Assembly: GCA_958436175.1 (NCBI GenBank)
Contig: CAUBJF010000007.1
Span: 101,090 to 165,089 of the forward strand
DNA length: 64,000 bases
Direction of reading: 5' to 3'
DNA from: an uncultured Muribaculaceae bacterium
GTDB lineage: Bacteria > Bacteroidota > Bacteroidia > Bacteroidales > Muribaculaceae
Position 1 is the stretch's first letter, and each line of letters starts with the position of its first letter. This document shows positions 1 through 8,077 of this stretch, piece after piece. A model generated the notes under the pieces. That model was not told the origin of the DNA. It saw nothing but the letters and a program-made list of their open reading frames with translations, and searched no databases. The translations under genes were made by a program, and so were the position numbers.

Positions 1-852
1 CGGGGGCACCTATGCCTACGGCTACAACACCTACAACCGCCTGGTGTCGGCATCCTTCAGCGCGGCGGAGGGCTCGACGGGTGACTATTCGGCAGAGTAT
101 GCCTACGACGGGCACGCCAACATCACCTCCCTCACGCGCAGGGGCGTCACCGACACCTACGGGGGCACCGTGACCTTCGGGCTCCTGGACGGCATCACGG
201 CCACGCTGCAGGGCAACCGCGTCACGGCGCTGGAACTCTCGACGGAGGCCGCCTCCTACGAGGGCCGGACGGGCTACGGCCTTGAGGGCAGCTACACGCT
301 GGCCTACGACGACAACGGCAACGTCGTCTCGGACGGCAGCCGCGGGATAAGCTCCATAAGCTACAACAGGCACGACCAGCCGGTTGTAATCAGTTTCTCT
401 GACGGGCGCAGGATCACCAACAGCTATGACGATGCCGGGACCCTGGTCAGCAGGACGCTGCGGACGGGAGGGAGGCTTCCGAGGACCACGACGGAGAGAT
501 ACGCGGGGCCGCATGTGGGAGCCATGGCGGCGAACGCCGTCCCGGCGGTGAGCAGGAGCTATTTCGAGGGCGGATATTTCGATGCGGAGGGCAAGGTGCA
601 CTACTTCGTGACAGACTACCAGGGCAATGTCCTTGAAGACCGCAAGGCTCGCGGAGCCGTAGTCGCCTCGACGCAGTACTACCCCTACGGGGAGCCGTGG
701 ACGGAGCCGACGGGCGGCAACGACCGCTGGTTCGGGGGCAAGGAGCGCCTGGCCGCCGAAGGCCTCCCGATGAGCGACTTCGGCCCGCGCCTGCTGAACC
801 ACGCCTACCCCAGCTGGCACACCCAGGACCGCAAGCTCGAGGACTACTACCC
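1..852 (+). repeat. RHS core duplication, copy 1 (partner 5793-6644)
   Basis: This stretch matches 5793-6644 at a constant offset of 5792. Reading both copies I see only two differences, at 811-813 against 6603-6605 (Ser versus Gly codon region). Identity stops at 852/6644, just inside the codons for the YYPLSPY segment. The copy continues leftward out of the window. Confidence 0.95.
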
Positions 853-1498
853 CCTCTCGCCCTACACCTACTGCGCCGGAAACCCCGTCCGCTACATCGA
901 CCCGACAGGGGAGGATATAGCTTTACTATTAGCAACATTGCATATCGGCATGCTCATTCAAAATAAGAATAAGGAATGGGAGTATTTCTCTTTGAACGGT
1001 GTTAATTACTATGAGTCTACGGGTGGAAGAATAGGAGGGAATAATCATGATAATCTGGGACAGATTTCATTCGAAAGTCCGGAAGCTTTTATGAATTCAG
1101 AATTTAATACGAAGGGTTCAAACGAAGAAAAAGAGATTGATAAAACAAGTGGCTATGAATATAAGGATTTTCTAATATTATCTACTACCGAGGAACAGGA
1201 TAAGGCTGCTGCGGAAGAATTTAAATCTGCGGCTGAAGAGGGCTATAATTTAATAACTAATAATTGTGCTGATGCGGTAAGGAAAGCAGCCTCAGTTGTG
1301 CATCCAGTTCCAAAGGCTCCAATCTCTGTGTTTAGCGGATCGGTGCCATCTATTGTAAGTTCTATGTTAGATCCTTTTGCCCTTATAATAAAAACTGGTA
1401 GTATTGGGCTATTATCTATCTCGTATGAGAGAGAAGATTTTGGAATATCTGTTCCTTCTGTCATATTTAATAATTATAAATTTATTTATGGGGAGTAA
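2..1498 (+). CDS. RHS-repeat protein with toxin tip A (5' end outside window)
   Basis: This is the 3' part of an RHS/YD-repeat protein; the reading frame is open from base 2, so the start lies left of the window. The first ~300 codons are the RHS core, with YD-type repeats such as YAYDGHANITSL and AYDDNGNVVSDG, ending in the typical RHS boundary NPVRYIDPTGE (about 880-911). After this the sequence turns AT-rich and encodes a ~195-residue variable tip. The tip has HIGMLI (His codon 941-943) and NNCADAV (Cys codon 1265-1267), a His-then-Cys order as in circularly permuted NlpC/P60-LRAT-type papain-like domains. RHS shells generally encapsulate and deliver a C-terminal toxin to competitors; the enzymatic class here is inferred from those two motifs only. 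The 3' end overlaps the next gene, a candidate immunity gene. Confidence 0.85.
   Translation, partial: GGTYAYGYNTYNRLVSASFSAAEGSTGDYSAEYAYDGHANITSLTRRGVTDTYGGTVTFGLLDGITATLQGNRVTALELSTEAASYEGRTGYGLEGSYTLAYDDNGNVVSDGSRGISSISYNRHDQPVVISFSDGRRITNSYDDAGTLVSRTLRTGGRLPRTTTERYAGPHVGAMAANAVPAVSRSYFEGGYFDAEGKVHYFVTDYQGNVLEDRKARGAVVASTQYYPYGEPWTEPTGGNDRWFGGKERLAAEGLPMSDFGPRLLNHAYPSWHTQDRKLEDYYPLSPYTYCAGNPVRYIDPTGEDIALLLATLHIGMLIQNKNKEWEYFSLNGVNYYESTGGRIGGNNHDNLGQISFESPEAFMNSEFNTKGSNEEKEIDKTSGYEYKDFLILSTTEEQDKAAAEEFKSAAEEGYNLITNNCADAVRKAASVVHPVPKAPISVFSGSVPSIVSSMLDPFALIIKTGSIGLLSISYEREDFGISVPSVIFNNYKFIYGE
484..911 (+). repeat. RHS core shared with cassette B (partner 2819-3246)
   Basis: The last 428 bases of the RHS core recur at 2819-3246 with roughly a dozen scattered, mostly third-position differences. 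Similarity begins at the TTTERYAGPHVGAM codons and ends at the PTGE codons, where the toxin tips diverge completely. Confidence 0.92.
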
Positions 1499-2453
1499 AC
1501 TTGTAAAATGTTTAGACAATGATATTCTATATGACAGATCTAATATATTCTGGCTCAATATGGGATTAATAGCACTGTCTATATTGACATTATTGACGAC
1601 TATAGATTTATTGAAGAAAAATAAAGTGTTAAAAAATCTACATGATATAATTAGGCGTGTAAGGTTTGATATCATTTGGCTCATTATCGGATTAGTCTCA
1701 ATTTCAATATTGACTATATCACGATGTTATATTGATCAAGGACTTATCTCACCTCGACCATTCAATGGTTTATGGGGAGTATCTATTTGCGCACCGTTTG
1801 TATATATGTTTGTGTTGTATGGCAACATTTTGGGTGTACGTATTTGTCGCTTGGTTAAATGTATTTCGAGATGTATTGCAATAATTCTACTTTGTGTTTG
1901 GGTGTTGGTGCATCTGATAGTTCAAACCATGATACCCCATGACTCCTTTGGTATCAATTCGTTGTATATCTATGTTCCATGGTATTGCCTTCTCGTTTCG
2001 CTGATTTATTTCCTTTATCCCGTCAGAAGCGGTCTAATTGAAAAGCTGCTTGCAGTAGCTGGGCGAAACAGCATTCATCATTCATTATATGTAAATAGCT
2101 GTTTGGTTTTAGGAACTCTGTCATATGTTATTGTTCTTACCGATATCTCAAAGATTGCTTTGTTGTCAGTTCTACCAATAATATATTTTTGTTCGATTTC
2201 CTTGTTTGTCAATAGCTCAAAGCAGCATATCCCTCTCAAGTTTGTAGGTGTTTTTTGCGTTACGGTGATAGCATTTATATTTGGAACTATATTCCGCTTG
2301 TTTACGGCAAGCCTAGATGACTTTTTCTATCAGTCGTATTATCCTCTAAAACAAGGTGCTTCCATAGAATTGATCTATTGGCTTTATTGTATCGTTTGCA
2401 TAGCTATTGGAATGATTGTACCAAAGAAAGTTCAACATAAGTGTAATATCTAA
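1425..2453 (+). CDS. Polytopic membrane protein, candidate immunity to tip A
   Basis: I do not recognise the family. From the ATG at 1425 the protein has about 342 residues and roughly ten hydrophobic segments, beginning with EYLFLLSYLIIINLFMG and ending with LIYWLYCIVCIAIGMIV, so it should sit in the inner membrane. A TTG at 1404 in the same frame would add seven residues; 1425 is preferred because it is an ATG and directly precedes the first membrane segment. The gene overlaps the end of the RHS tip by 74 bases, the arrangement expected of a cognate immunity gene. It is strongly AT-rich, like tip A and unlike the RHS core. Immunity function is inferred from position only; a membrane immunity protein would suit a toxin acting at or beyond the inner membrane. 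Confidence 0.6.
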   Translation: MREKILEYLFLLSYLIIINLFMGSKLVKCLDNDILYDRSNIFWLNMGLIALSILTLLTTIDLLKKNKVLKNLHDIIRRVRFDIIWLIIGLVSISILTISRCYIDQGLISPRPFNGLWGVSICAPFVYMFVLYGNILGVRICRLVKCISRCIAIILLCVWVLVHLIVQTMIPHDSFGINSLYIYVPWYCLLVSLIYFLYPVRSGLIEKLLAVAGRNSIHHSLYVNSCLVLGTLSYVIVLTDISKIALLSVLPIIYFCSISLFVNSSKQHIPLKFVGVFCVTVIAFIFGTIFRLFTASLDDFFYQSYYPLKQGASIELIYWLYCIVCIAIGMIVPKKVQHKCNI

Positions 2454-2504
2454 CTCCTTCGCTTTAATACTGTGTTGACAAGTAGTTAACTATAAATAAC
2501 GAAT

Positions 2505-2655
2505 GCATATGAAACGGACGATGATGATAATATACGTGATGGCGGCGCTTGCGGCCATGGCGCAAGAGGAGAGGAGGGTGTTTCCGCTGGAGCTCAGCCC
2601 CTTTGGCGCAGCATTCTCTTCTACGCCGGATGAAACGACTCGACGATTCGAATGA
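2505..2655 (+). pseudogene. Truncated duplicate of the start of the secreted-protein gene at 7985
   Basis: Bases 2505-2601 repeat 7981-8077 with few changes: the ATG, the signal peptide (MKRTMMII-VMAALAAMAQEERR) and the LELSP segment. The match then stops. The reading frame beginning at the ATG at 2509 runs on for 48 codons and ends with TGA at 2653-2655. It is best read as a broken gene start left by recombination or cassette insertion. The remainder of the 318-base gap 2454-2771 holds no gene that I can see, only a possible promoter at 2748-2755. Confidence 0.8.
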
Positions 2656-2747
2656 TTGTTCACAAGTAACTCGACACATCGCCGATACTGGAAAGTATAA
2701 AAACATGTTTTCCGGCATTTTATAGTGTCGGCAAGATATGTTTTTGT

Positions 2748-2755
2748 ACATTTGT
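2748..2755 (+). promoter_or_regulatory. Possible -7 promoter box before RHS cassette B
   Basis: TACATTTG matches the Bacteroidetes -7 consensus TAnnTTTG and lies 16 bases before the ATG at 2772. I see no convincing TTTG element 19-21 bases upstream, so this is only a candidate. Confidence 0.35.
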
Positions 2756-2771
2756 AAAAAATCCTCCTCCC

Positions 2772-3872
2772 ATGAAAAAGCATCTTCATTCAGTGCATAC
2801 CATTGGCCGTATTCCTCAGACCACGACGGAGAGATACGCGGGGCCGCATGTGGGAGCTATGGCGGCGAATGCCGTCCCGGCGGTGAGCAGGAGCTATTTC
2901 GAGGGAGGATATTTCGACGCGGAGGGCAAGGTGCACTACTTCGTGACGGACTACCAGGGAAATGTCCTTGAAGACCGCAAGGCGCGCGGAACCGTCGTCG
3001 CCTCGGCGCAGTACTACCCCTACGGGGAGCCGTGGACGGAGCCGACGGGCGGCAACGACCGCTGGTTCGGGGGCAAGGAGCGCCTGGCCGCCGAAGGCCT
3101 CCCGATGAGCGACTTCGGCCCGCGCCTGCTGAACCACGCCTACCCCAGCTGGCACACCCAGGACCGCAAGCTCGAGGACTACTACCCCCTCTCGCCCTAC
3201 ACCTACTGCGCCGGAAACCCGGTCCGCTACATCGACCCGACAGGGGAAGAATTCACCAAGGCCGCCGAGGATGCCTCGATGCGACTTGTTGTATGGTCGT
3301 TGATTATGATGACAAATGTCAGCGAAGAGAAATATAACAAATACAACAGTGTTATCAACGAACAGAATATGTTGCGGAGTAGCAACCAGCTCTACGACGT
3401 GCGAGACTCAACCGATCCACAAGGCCGTGGAAGCACCACATATGATGTGGAAGTAGATGCTGTGGTAATGGCGATACCGGGAAATTCGAAAGGCGACATC
3501 GGACTAATCAGCCATGAATTCAAGCACTGCCACCAATTTGAGACATCTGATCTTGATTTAACAATAGACAATATTCCAAGTAAAGAAAATAAGGCATACG
3601 ACATTTATGATGAGCAGGAAGCATATGACCGAGAAATCTTATTTAAAGTAAATGGAGAAGGAATACAATACCCAGGAATGGACTATATCACGAAGAATTA
3701 TAGCTCAATTATTCAAAATAAGAAAGCAATATTTGATTTTGACGGTTTAAGTAATTATGGTAGAAATCCAATTGATGGCCTTCTATTTCAATACCAAAGA
3801 ATGGCAAACCTAAGTCAACGAGCATTACGTATCAAAAACAAAACATTCCTACCAATAAAACAATATGAATAG
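2772..3872 (+). CDS. Orphan RHS cassette B with HExxH metallopeptidase tip
   Basis: The 366-residue product starts with about 17 unrelated residues (MKKHLHSVHTIG...) and then joins the RHS core at TTTERYAGPHVG. It has no clear signal peptide and lacks most of the RHS shell, so it is a displaced tip cassette, not a complete RHS protein. After IDPTGE (residue ~157) comes a ~205-residue tip unrelated to tip A. The tip carries SHEFKH (H248, E249, H252; codons 3513-3527), a zincin HExxH motif, followed by DEQEAYDRE, where a glutamate could supply the third zinc ligand. A zinc metallopeptidase toxin domain is therefore likely. Whether the fragment is expressed, or serves as a silent donor for the RHS gene upstream, cannot be told from the sequence. 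The next gene overlaps its stop codon by 8 bases. Confidence 0.75.
   Translation: MKKHLHSVHTIGRIPQTTTERYAGPHVGAMAANAVPAVSRSYFEGGYFDAEGKVHYFVTDYQGNVLEDRKARGTVVASAQYYPYGEPWTEPTGGNDRWFGGKERLAAEGLPMSDFGPRLLNHAYPSWHTQDRKLEDYYPLSPYTYCAGNPVRYIDPTGEEFTKAAEDASMRLVVWSLIMMTNVSEEKYNKYNSVINEQNMLRSSNQLYDVRDSTDPQGRGSTTYDVEVDAVVMAIPGNSKGDIGLISHEFKHCHQFETSDLDLTIDNIPSKENKAYDIYDEQEAYDREILFKVNGEGIQYPGMDYITKNYSSIIQNKKAIFDFDGLSNYGRNPIDGLLFQYQRMANLSQRALRIKNKTFLPIKQYE
2819..3246 (+). repeat. RHS core repeat within cassette B
   Basis: Second copy of the terminal RHS core found at 484-911. It differs from the other copies by scattered substitutions, so it is older or less homogenised than the 1-852/5793-6644 pair. 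Confidence 0.92.
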
Positions 3873-4845
3873 GTCGATAATCATATGCGTTCTCATGATT
3901 CTCTGCTGGTCTATGTCAGGGAGAATCAGCAAACCGGTAGATTTCCCGGCAAACTACGAAGAAAAGGAGTTTCTCCCCTTCCAGTGTTATGTTGTTAATA
4001 CCCACGATCTCGGTTTGGCTTGCCTGTATCTTAGCCCTGACCATAGGTTTGAGTTTTACGGAAACTGGGATGGCTATTGGTTAAAAAGAGAGGATACATT
4101 GTATCTTTATCAAGACTGGGAGGCCATTCCGATTCTTGATTCCATCACACAAGAAAAAGACCAACTTCCATTTCAAAAAGCATTAGTACCCCTGAATGGA
4201 CGTACTTGGAAAGACTTGTCTTACCCCATTAATGTCAGTGCCTTTTTGATAACTGAAGATGGTGGATTACTGCAGAGTATAAAAGACCCATGGTCCACAA
4301 AAGCTTTTGCTTGTTCAAGTACCAAACGAGGACGGACATTTATTTTTTTTTATCACGATTCTGCCGCATGGAAAGCGTTGGACATTCCTTGGTCTTATAA
4401 CCTATTACCTTTGTACTTTGAAGAACGAGGCATAACGGTACCGGAAGATTATCGCGATTCGGTAACATGGCAGGCAGTTCCTTTCGATAATGGGAGTCAC
4501 GAATTCGAGATAATAGAATTGAATCGACAGAACGGACATTGTGTTGAAGTTGATGCCTTATATAATGGATACAAGTTTCGTATCTTCAATCCTGACTATT
4601 TCACGGGCTCAGGAAGAATGGCAATTTCATATTTTGAACTTACCTCATTCTCGGATTGGATGGATTCTATAAATGTTGGGGATAAAGTAGAACTATGTAT
4701 TTTTCGTCCAAATTATGCCGATTCTATAGTAGAAAAGGTCAAATATTTACAAAATTTTCCAGACAGTATTTATGTCATGGACAATGAAGTATACGGATTT
4801 TGGTTTGCAACTCACAAAAATAGAATGAAAGGCGGTCTTAAGTAA
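3865..4845 (+). CDS. Secreted protein of unknown family, candidate immunity to tip B
   Basis: The 326-residue product begins with a probable signal peptide (MNRSIIICVLMILCWSMSG), so it should act in the periplasm or outer envelope. I recognise no domain; the body is rich in aromatic residues and predicted beta strands. Its ATG lies inside the end of the cassette B gene with an 8-base overlap, implying translational coupling with the toxin tip. Base composition is AT-rich like tip B. Position and coupling make it the obvious immunity candidate. An exported immunity protein would fit a metallopeptidase delivered to the periplasm, but this is inference. Confidence 0.6.
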   Translation: MNRSIIICVLMILCWSMSGRISKPVDFPANYEEKEFLPFQCYVVNTHDLGLACLYLSPDHRFEFYGNWDGYWLKREDTLYLYQDWEAIPILDSITQEKDQLPFQKALVPLNGRTWKDLSYPINVSAFLITEDGGLLQSIKDPWSTKAFACSSTKRGRTFIFFYHDSAAWKALDIPWSYNLLPLYFEERGITVPEDYRDSVTWQAVPFDNGSHEFEIIELNRQNGHCVEVDALYNGYKFRIFNPDYFTGSGRMAISYFELTSFSDWMDSINVGDKVELCIFRPNYADSIVEKVKYLQNFPDSIYVMDNEVYGFWFATHKNRMKGGLK

Positions 4846-4944
4846 AATAATAGACATAAGATGTTGATTTGCTCTAAGCGTTAGAAAGCTTTGGGATTTA
4901 TGACAGATAGTTAGTATGATATTGACAGATCTGATGATAAAACG

Positions 4945-7344
4945 ATGAATTGGGAAATCATTGACGGGAGAGCTGACTGGACCGATACGGAGATGGACTC
5001 GTTTCTGGACCATGTGACTATAGCCAGCCACACCGGGACGGGACCGCTCAAAGGTTACGCCCTCAACCACGATCTCCCGGCCCCGCTTGCCGAAATCCAT
5101 TCCCTGAGGAAATACAACGCCATGGGACTTACAGAGTCCGAACACCTCGGGGCGACGGCCAGGGAATACAGCTACGACAGCCTGGCCCGGGTCAGCACGG
5201 TCAGGACATCGTACGGGACCTCGCTGAACTCGCTTGCCGTCACCGCGCCCATAGTCGAGACCTGCTCGTACACCTACACATATTCGGGCGAAGTCGAGAC
5301 GGAGAGACGCAGCTATACGGGTATCGCCGGAATCCCGGACATGACGACGCGCAACGTCTACGACGCGTCGGGGCGGCTGGCGCAGCGCTGGGTGTTCCGC
5401 GGGAACGTCCCGGCCGGTTCGCTGCGCTCGCTGAAGCCGGGCGACTCCATCGCGGCCTTCAAGTACGAGTACGACGGGGCTGGGCGCCTGGCGAAGATAT
5501 ACATGGGCGAGAACCTGGAGCGTCATTACGGGTACGACGTGCACGGCTGGCCTATGGGTTCGCAGACCGTCAACAAGATACCCTCGTTCGCTGTCGTGGG
5601 CGGCGAGACAGGGAGCCCGGTCGCGCCCTTCCGTTCGGACGACCCCTTCGGCACGGGCGGCAAGCTGCCGGTCCCGGACCCGTTCAACCCTGACGAGATC
5701 CGCAGGACCGAGACGACGCAGACCGAGAAGCTCGTCTACGCCACGGCCACGGGAGGGTGCTACAACGGCAACATAAGCTCGAGGACGGTGCCCGGGGGCA
5801 CCTATGCCTACGGCTACAACACCTACAACCGCCTGGTGTCGGCATCCTTCAGCGCGGCGGAGGGCTCGACGGGTGACTATTCGGCAGAGTATGCCTACGA
5901 CGGGCACGCCAACATCACCTCCCTCACGCGCAGGGGCGTCACCGACACCTACGGGGGCACCGTGACCTTCGGGCTCCTGGACGGCATCACGGCCACGCTG
6001 CAGGGCAACCGCGTCACGGCGCTGGAACTCTCGACGGAGGCCGCCTCCTACGAGGGCCGGACGGGCTACGGCCTTGAGGGCAGCTACACGCTGGCCTACG
6101 ACGACAACGGCAACGTCGTCTCGGACGGCAGCCGCGGGATAAGCTCCATAAGCTACAACAGGCACGACCAGCCGGTTGTAATCAGTTTCTCTGACGGGCG
6201 CAGGATCACCAACAGCTATGACGATGCCGGGACCCTGGTCAGCAGGACGCTGCGGACGGGAGGGAGGCTTCCGAGGACCACGACGGAGAGATACGCGGGG
6301 CCGCATGTGGGAGCCATGGCGGCGAACGCCGTCCCGGCGGTGAGCAGGAGCTATTTCGAGGGCGGATATTTCGATGCGGAGGGCAAGGTGCACTACTTCG
6401 TGACAGACTACCAGGGCAATGTCCTTGAAGACCGCAAGGCTCGCGGAGCCGTAGTCGCCTCGACGCAGTACTACCCCTACGGGGAGCCGTGGACGGAGCC
6501 GACGGGCGGCAACGACCGCTGGTTCGGGGGCAAGGAGCGCCTGGCCGCCGAAGGCCTCCCGATGAGCGACTTCGGCCCGCGCCTGCTGAACCACGCCTAC
6601 CCTGGCTGGCACACCCAGGACCGCAAGCTCGAGGACTACTACCCATTGTCTCCGTATTCTTTCTGCACCGGAAACCCAATAATAAATATCGATCCGGATG
6701 GTAATGACTGGTATAGAATTATGATACCTGTCGTGAATATTCTGACAGAAGAAATTGAAAGACATGAACCCCACATCTTCTATACCGAGTGTCACTCGCA
6801 GACTGAAATGGATGAAAAAGGCCTTAATGGAGAATATTTAGGGCGTATTGTGATGGACGTACAAGGGTCATTGAATGAGAAATTAGGCACTAAGAACGGA
6901 AAGGAAGGATATATCGACGGCGAAGGTGCGGTTACTGCAGCTGTGAAGGTATATGGTCCCCGAGGAGAGGATGATGTGGCGGAATATACGGGGTTTACTA
7001 TGAGTTCGGACTTTAAGAAATATGGAGCGATAGCCGACGGGGATTATGAAGTTAACTACAGGGAGCCAGGCAAGAGAGGGAAATTAAAAAGTAATTACGC
7101 CGTTAATAATTGTTTGCCTGTTGATTGTGTTAACGGACAAAACCCAAGTAAAGTTGATCCTTACAGTCCAACTCAAAAAAACGGTATATATGTTCACTCA
7201 ACGAATGCAGATGGTTTTGCAGGTGTACCAAACACAGGCAGACCTATCTCAAGTGGGTGTATATTGATTCAAGGAGGCTACCAGTGGAACATGTTCAATA
7301 AACAAATTGGGAAAAATGGTTTTAAAATGATACTTAGGAGATGA
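4945..7344 (+). CDS. Orphan RHS cassette C with L,D-transpeptidase-like tip
   Basis: The 799-residue product starts inside RHS-type sequence (ATG at 4945) without a signal peptide. It carries a longer piece of the shell than cassette B: YD repeats around ENLERHYGYDVHGWPM, then the core copied from 1-852, up to YYPLSPY. The end differs from A and B (SFCTGNPIINIDPDGND) and leads into a ~215-residue tip. Near its C terminus are YVHST (H751, codon 7195-7197) and SSGC (C772, codon 7258-7260). This His-x20-Cys with SxGC resembles the YkuD L,D-transpeptidase signature (His, then S/T-H-G-C); a DUF5675-like fold is an alternative. Either suggests an attack on peptidoglycan. The next gene overlaps by 4 bases (ATGA). 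Confidence 0.72.
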   Translation: MNWEIIDGRADWTDTEMDSFLDHVTIASHTGTGPLKGYALNHDLPAPLAEIHSLRKYNAMGLTESEHLGATAREYSYDSLARVSTVRTSYGTSLNSLAVTAPIVETCSYTYTYSGEVETERRSYTGIAGIPDMTTRNVYDASGRLAQRWVFRGNVPAGSLRSLKPGDSIAAFKYEYDGAGRLAKIYMGENLERHYGYDVHGWPMGSQTVNKIPSFAVVGGETGSPVAPFRSDDPFGTGGKLPVPDPFNPDEIRRTETTQTEKLVYATATGGCYNGNISSRTVPGGTYAYGYNTYNRLVSASFSAAEGSTGDYSAEYAYDGHANITSLTRRGVTDTYGGTVTFGLLDGITATLQGNRVTALELSTEAASYEGRTGYGLEGSYTLAYDDNGNVVSDGSRGISSISYNRHDQPVVISFSDGRRITNSYDDAGTLVSRTLRTGGRLPRTTTERYAGPHVGAMAANAVPAVSRSYFEGGYFDAEGKVHYFVTDYQGNVLEDRKARGAVVASTQYYPYGEPWTEPTGGNDRWFGGKERLAAEGLPMSDFGPRLLNHAYPGWHTQDRKLEDYYPLSPYSFCTGNPIINIDPDGNDWYRIMIPVVNILTEEIERHEPHIFYTECHSQTEMDEKGLNGEYLGRIVMDVQGSLNEKLGTKNGKEGYIDGEGAVTAAVKVYGPRGEDDVAEYTGFTMSSDFKKYGAIADGDYEVNYREPGKRGKLKSNYAVNNCLPVDCVNGQNPSKVDPYSPTQKNGIYVHSTNADGFAGVPNTGRPISSGCILIQGGYQWNMFNKQIGKNGFKMILRR
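5793..6644 (+). repeat. RHS core duplication, copy 2
   Basis: Almost exact copy of bases 1-852, with two substitutions seen. Such identity in a protein-coding repeat points to recent duplication or ongoing gene conversion. Confidence 0.95.
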
Positions 7345-7889
7345 ACAGATTATTTAAAACCGTTATGATTGTGATTGTCGCGCAAATTCTGTGCGCCAGT
7401 ATCAATACGCCTAAGCCTTTTCTGCCGATTGAGAGTCTTAGAGTGCCGGTATATGATAGTTTTGATCCAGGCAATTCGAAAGCTATAGATACTATAAGCC
7501 ACGTCTATAGCGAATATTATGAGGAGTTCACAGATTTCTATGATATTGAGATACTTGCGGATTCAATGAGCCGGTATAAGGTTATGTATTCACTGGCCAT
7601 TAATGATAGTGTCGCTCCCAAAATGGGATGGATAGATAAAGAATTTGTAAAGGTATGGCTATGGCCCAGATTCCTATCGGAGGACCGCTACAGAGTAAGG
7701 GTTTATGAACGGCCACAGGAAAATTCGTCCTATGTGGATTTGTTCTATGTCTATAACCCGTATCAACTTGTGACGGTGCTTGAAATAGGACCTGATAATT
7801 TTTTGAGGGTCGCCATACCATATGGCATGGACATTATATATGGTTGGATAGAGGATTATTGTCCTAATCCATACGACGGCTGTACTTAG
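7341..7889 (+). CDS. Small exported protein, candidate immunity to tip C
   Basis: The 182-residue product has a probable signal peptide (MNRLFKTVMIVIVAQILCAS), so it should be periplasmic or surface-located. I do not recognise the family. Residues from about 95 (MGWIDKEFVKVWLWP) through VYERPQENSSYVDL to VAIPYGMDIIYGWIEDYC have the strand-rich, aromatic pattern of SH3-like domains; this is only an impression. The ATGA overlap with cassette C indicates translational coupling. A periplasmic immunity protein is what one expects if tip C acts on peptidoglycan. Confidence 0.6.
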   Translation: MNRLFKTVMIVIVAQILCASINTPKPFLPIESLRVPVYDSFDPGNSKAIDTISHVYSEYYEEFTDFYDIEILADSMSRYKVMYSLAINDSVAPKMGWIDKEFVKVWLWPRFLSEDRYRVRVYERPQENSSYVDLFYVYNPYQLVTVLEIGPDNFLRVAIPYGMDIIYGWIEDYCPNPYDGCT

Positions 7890-7980
7890 GAAGAAGAAGT
7901 TTGCGCATGATAGTTTCACAACCGGTACTTCAAACACTATAAGAGAATTGTGGATAAATACTTAGCCATAGATTAAGAAA

Positions 7981-8077
7981 GCATATGAAACGGACGATGA
8001 TGATAATAATCGTGATGGCGGCGCTTGCGGCCATGGCGCAAGAGGAGAGGAGGGCGCTTACGTTGGAGCTCAGCCCC
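7981..8077 (+). repeat. 97-bp gene-start repeat (partner 2505-2601)
   Basis: The start of the intact gene at 7985, including six bases before its ATG or so, is duplicated at 2505-2601 at a constant offset of 5476. The two copies bracket cassettes B and C. Confidence 0.88.

Noticed and set aside
4747..6795. Long antisense open frame (682 codons) opposite RHS cassette C
   Set aside because: It mirrors the GC-rich RHS coding sequence, recurs opposite the other core copies, and is Arg/Ala/Val-rich with no domain; it is a codon-bias shadow.
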